DNA of 64,000 bases, from contig JADZEW010000031.1 in the NCBI GenBank assembly GCA_020850325.1, positions 42,470 to 106,469 on the forward strand. Reading direction: 5' to 3'. Origin of the DNA: Methanoregulaceae archaeon (GTDB lineage Bacteria > Armatimonadota > Fimbriimonadia > Fimbriimonadales > Fimbriimonadaceae). How positions within the stretch are numbered: the first letter of the stretch is position 1; the number at the start of each line of letters is the position of its first letter. Of the stretch, positions 61,591 through 64,000 are shown piece after piece. The notes under the pieces are model-generated. The model was not told the DNA's origin, did not search any database, and saw only the letters and a program-made list of their open reading frames with translations. A program made the position numbers and the translations under genes.

Positions 61591-62808
61591 TCACCGATCG
61601 ATTTCGCCGAGCACGATGTCGATGGAACCGATGATCGCGATCACGTCGGCAATCAATCGGCCGACTGCGAGGACTTCCAGCGACTTCAGATTCATGAACG
61701 AAGACGGGCGCTCGTGCCAGCGATAGGGTCGATTGCTGCCGTCGCTGATCACGTAGAAACCGAGCTCGCCCTTCGAACCTTCGATGCCGGCATAGGCCTC
61801 GCCAACCGGCGGGTGGAAGCCCTCGGTGTACAGCTTGAAGTGGTGGATGAGCGACTCCATCGAGGTGTCCAACTCATGTCGCGGGGGCGGCGCGATCTTG
61901 CGGTCCGAGGTGTTCCAAGGTCCTTCCGGCAAGCCATCGATCGCCTGCTGAAGGATCTTCACCGATTCCTTCATCTCTGCGATGCGGACCAGGAAGCGAT
62001 CGTACACGTCCCCGCGAGAGCCGATCGGAATCTGGAAGTCGAACTCCTCGTAGCAGGAGTAGGGATTGCTCTTGCGTAGGTCCCACGGGATTCCGCTCGC
62101 GCGGGCGATCGGGCCGGAGCAGCCCATCTCCAGTGCCTGCTTACCCGTTAACACGCCCACATCGAAGGTGCGCTCCTTCCAAATCGGGTTCTCGACGAGC
62201 ATGCTCTCGACGACGGCGAGTTGTTCGGGGAACGTGGCAAGGAACTGGCGCAACTTGACGTCAAAGCCTTCGGGCATATCGCCACGCAGACCCCCCGGCA
62301 CGATCCAGGACGGCATCATTCGAACCCCCGAGAACATCTCGAACATGTCGAGGATGGCTTCTCTTGGCGTCCAAATGTAGAAGAACGGAGTCATCGCACC
62401 GAGATCCAAGCCGTGGGTGCCCAACCAGACGCAGTGCGAGGCGATACGCGAGAGCTCGGCGAGGATAACGCGCAAATACTGGCCGCGGCGAGGGATCTCA
62501 CATCCCAGCAACTTCTCGATGGCCAAGGCATGGGCCAGGTTGTTGCCGTTCGCGTTCAGGTAGTCCATGCGGTCGGTCATTACGACGCACTTGTGGTACT
62601 GCTGATACTCGGCTTCCTTCTCCATGCCGGTGTGCAGGTAACCGATGACGCACTTGCACTGGACGATGACCTCGCCTTCCAGTTCGCAGATGACGCGCAG
62701 AACGCCGTGGGTCGAGGGGTGTTGAGGCCCCATATTGACGACCATGGTGTTCTCGCCGGTCCGCTGGAAGACCGTTTCCGTCGTGGGCATGAAGGACTGG
62801 GTGGACAT
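61591..62808 (-). CDS. nuoD: NADH-quinone oxidoreductase subunit D
   Basis: 49-kDa subunit of complex I, 405 residues, peripheral arm near the quinone site. VVNMGPQHPSTHGVLRVICE, GYLHTGMEKEAEYQQYHK, TDRMDYLNANGNNLAHALAI, RVILAELSRIASHCVWLGTH, LDLGAMTPFFYIWTPREAIL, GRGMMPSWIVPGGLRGD-like and GPIARASGIPWDLRKSNPYS are all family blocks; the C-terminus ADVIAIIGSIDIVLGEIDR is intact. The start at 62808 is the first Met after a hairpin terminator (62816-62844). nuoC does not lie immediately upstream, so the complex I genes are not in one cluster here. Confidence 0.96.
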   Translation of the reverse strand: MSTQSFMPTTETVFQRTGENTMVVNMGPQHPSTHGVLRVICELEGEVIVQCKCVIGYLHTGMEKEAEYQQYHKCVVMTDRMDYLNANGNNLAHALAIEKLLGCEIPRRGQYLRVILAELSRIASHCVWLGTHGLDLGAMTPFFYIWTPREAILDMFEMFSGVRMMPSWIVPGGLRGDMPEGFDVKLRQFLATFPEQLAVVESMLVENPIWKERTFDVGVLTGKQALEMGCSGPIARASGIPWDLRKSNPYSCYEEFDFQIPIGSRGDVYDRFLVRIAEMKESVKILQQAIDGLPEGPWNTSDRKIAPPPRHELDTSMESLIHHFKLYTEGFHPPVGEAYAGIEGSKGELGFYVISDGSNRPYRWHERPSSFMNLKSLEVLAVGRLIADVIAIIGSIDIVLGEIDR

Positions 62809-62815
62809 AGCAGAA

Positions 62816-62844
62816 AGGGTGGATGAGCCTAACTCATCCACCCT
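62816..62844 (-). terminator. intrinsic terminator between lipoprotein gene and nuoD
   Basis: Arms AGGGTGGATGAG and CTCATCCACCCT over a five-base loop, then TTCTGCT on the minus strand. It ends 7 bases before the nuoD start codon, so it also occupies the nuoD ribosome-binding region. Confidence 0.75.
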
Positions 62845-62872
62845 CGAATGTTACCCGTGTATGGGGTCGGCT

Positions 62873-63526
62873 TTAGCCCGCGCCACCAACACCTGGCTTG
62901 CTGGGGTCGGAGTTCAACAAGAAGTACGGCTTGAACTTGTCACCTTGCTTGACAAAGATGAACGAGTAAGCGAAATCAGGGGCGATGTCGATCGTCGCCG
63001 ATCCGTCTTCCGACTTGAACGTGCCAGGCGTCACCGAGTAAGTCTTCTTTTCGCTGGTGACCTCGATCTTCTGGTCGCCGGCCATGATGGTGGCTTTCTG
63101 ACCCTCGACAAAGCCGTTCTCATCAACGAAGGCAACGTAGAGATTGTCCATCTCCTTGGGAAGTCGCATTTCGCCGGTCACGACGGTCACCTGCTTACCC
63201 GGCCAAACGACGGCCGTGTTACCCTCGCCCGAGTTGAGTTTGACCTTCAGATCGACCTTCTCCCCGCCGATGTCGATGGAGAAGGATCGCTCGCCTTCGC
63301 CCGCCGGGTTCATCAGACCGCCCTTACCGGTTGCGATCGCGATATTCATCGGGCGCCGCGTGTGATCCGATAGCGTAACAGGCTGGTCCGCGAGATTAAG
63401 CACACGCATGTAGCCGGGTGCCGGTCGATTGCGGGCTCGATCGAGGGCAGCTTGTTCCTTGGACTGGCAGCCAAAGCCGACCAACATCAAAGAAACGGCA
63501 GTGATTCCGAAGATGACGCGATTCAT
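62873..63526 (-). CDS. hypothetical lipoprotein
   Basis: 217 residues. Lipoprotein signal MNRVIFGITAVSLMLVGFG then Cys. The mature part is beta-rich (YMRVLNLADQPVTLSDHTRR; SFSIDIGGEKVDLKVKLNSG; VTVVTGEMRLPKEMDNLYVA) and looks like an extracellular binding domain of the DUF4397 type, though I am not sure. Start fixed by the signal; codons upstream of 63526 in the same frame are not plausible. A terminator follows. Confidence 0.7.
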   Translation of the reverse strand: MNRVIFGITAVSLMLVGFGCQSKEQAALDRARNRPAPGYMRVLNLADQPVTLSDHTRRPMNIAIATGKGGLMNPAGEGERSFSIDIGGEKVDLKVKLNSGEGNTAVVWPGKQVTVVTGEMRLPKEMDNLYVAFVDENGFVEGQKATIMAGDQKIEVTSEKKTYSVTPGTFKSEDGSATIDIAPDFAYSFIFVKQGDKFKPYFLLNSDPSKPGVGGAG

Positions 63527-63611
63527 GATTGACCCAAGATAGCACATATAAAGCCGAAATGGGAACACCCATGCGGGGCGTTCCCAAATTCGGGTGCGTG
63601 ACCACGATTCC

Positions 63612-63794
63612 TTATTGCGGAACGTTGGCTTCAGACGTCCCAGCATTGCTGTTTGAAGGCGGCTTGGACGTGTCTGCCGTCGTTTCGGAAGGCGGCAGAT
63701 TTGTGGCTGCTCCTTCATCGCTGGAGCCGCCACCGCAGCCGACCAGCAACATTGAGAACAACGTGAACGGAACGATCCATCGAAGATTCTTCAT
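63612..63794 (-). CDS. small lipoprotein
   Basis: 60 residues: MKNLRWIVPFTLFSMLLVG then Cys (lipobox LVGC), followed by a Gly/Ser/Asp/Pro/Thr-rich tail without structure (SNSNAGTSEANVPQ). Strong Shine-Dalgarno AGGAGGT. Likely a surface-exposed disordered lipoprotein; no function known. It precedes the lipoprotein at 62873 on the same strand by 85 bases. Confidence 0.7.
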   Translation of the reverse strand: MKNLRWIVPFTLFSMLLVGCGGGSSDEGAATNLPPSETTADTSKPPSNSNAGTSEANVPQ

Positions 63795-63824
63795 AAGATG
63801 AGATTTACCTCCTGTAAATGAGAC

Positions 63825-63852
63825 GGCCCCACCCCATAAAAGGGATGGGGCC
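63825..63852 (-). terminator. hairpin terminator
   Basis: GGCCCCA/TGGGGCC with an inner CCC/GGG, after the partial gene at the right edge; a short T-rich stretch follows on the minus strand. Confidence 0.65.
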
Positions 63853-63876
63853 ATTCCCTCAACTAGCAATTATAGC

Positions 63877-64000
63877 CTAGTTGAACTCGTAGTCCGGACG
63901 GAAGAGCCACGCGTGGCAGCCGTTCGACCAGTAGTAGCCGGAACCGCCGTTGGGCTGGTACCAGGTCATCGGGTCGGTTCGAGAGTCCGTGTGGTTCGGA
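63877..64000 (-). CDS. C-terminal end of an unidentified protein (partial)
   Basis: The last 40 codons of a gene that continues beyond the right edge: DPMTWYQPNGGSGYYWSNGC then HAWLFRPDYEFN and TAG. Rich in Tyr, Trp and Gly. It may be the tail of a prepilin-type surface protein, but that is a guess. A hairpin terminator follows and a TATAAT-like box (GCTATAATTG on the minus strand) lies behind the stop, possibly serving the small lipoprotein gene. Confidence 0.5.
   Translation of the reverse strand, partial: PNHTDSRTDPMTWYQPNGGSGYYWSNGCHAWLFRPDYEFN

Overview
The window looks like chromosomal DNA of a GC-rich (by eye about 60 percent) diderm bacterium. Three things suggest Armatimonadota, probably the Fimbriimonadia: secreted proteins ending in PEP-CTERM tails, large secreted proteins with IPT/TIG and propeller repeats, and the mix of core genes. 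This placement is an inference, because no 16S rRNA or other decisive marker lies in the window. Most of the content is ordinary housekeeping genes in short operons on both strands. I saw no tRNA, rRNA, CRISPR array or prophage.

Layout. 0-7 kb: end of a photolyase, a secreted propeller protein, a tRNA-dihydrouridine synthase, a HAD phosphatase and an MFS transporter. 7.2-9.7 kb: a repeat-rich patch with related signal-peptide genes, some of them decayed. 9.7-20 kb: a secreted propeller protein, an aminotransferase-accA pair, a small basic protein, an M48 peptidase, nadB and a secreted reprolysin-like protease. 20-25 kb: a 5'-nucleotidase C-domain protein, an M28 peptidase, a repeat island, a lower-GC lipoprotein and pyrG. 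25-29 kb: a GYF-TM2 protein, a methyltransferase, an Lrp/HD/PfkB operon and a PEP-CTERM protein. 29-35 kb: SRP RNA-dnaX-ybaB-recR and an ABC-2 export operon. 35-40 kb: a candidate small RNA, a propeller protein, a GNAT, alaS and a RAYT transposase framed by its REP hairpins. 40-48 kb: yceI, SRPBCC, a His-rich lipoprotein, ribF, a large secreted protein, rqcH and a DUF4230 protein. 48-54 kb: rpmF, rpmG, a LolA-like/thioredoxin-like protein, gyrB and aspS. 54-64 kb: a moxR-glycosyltransferase-parvulin operon, serC, two PEP-CTERM proteins, nuoE, a TlpA-like protein, nuoD, two lipoproteins and the end of one more gene.

The most interesting material is between the genes. At least three families of short hairpins with covarying stems (families A, B and C below) are scattered in intergenic islands. 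One of them (A) frames a REP-associated tyrosine transposase. A clean promoter-hairpin-U-tract unit at about 35.26-35.38 kb looks like an unannotated small RNA or an attenuator. Many genes carry a TANNNT box 5-8 bases before the start codon and no Shine-Dalgarno, which suggests frequent leaderless transcription; others have strong Shine-Dalgarno sequences.
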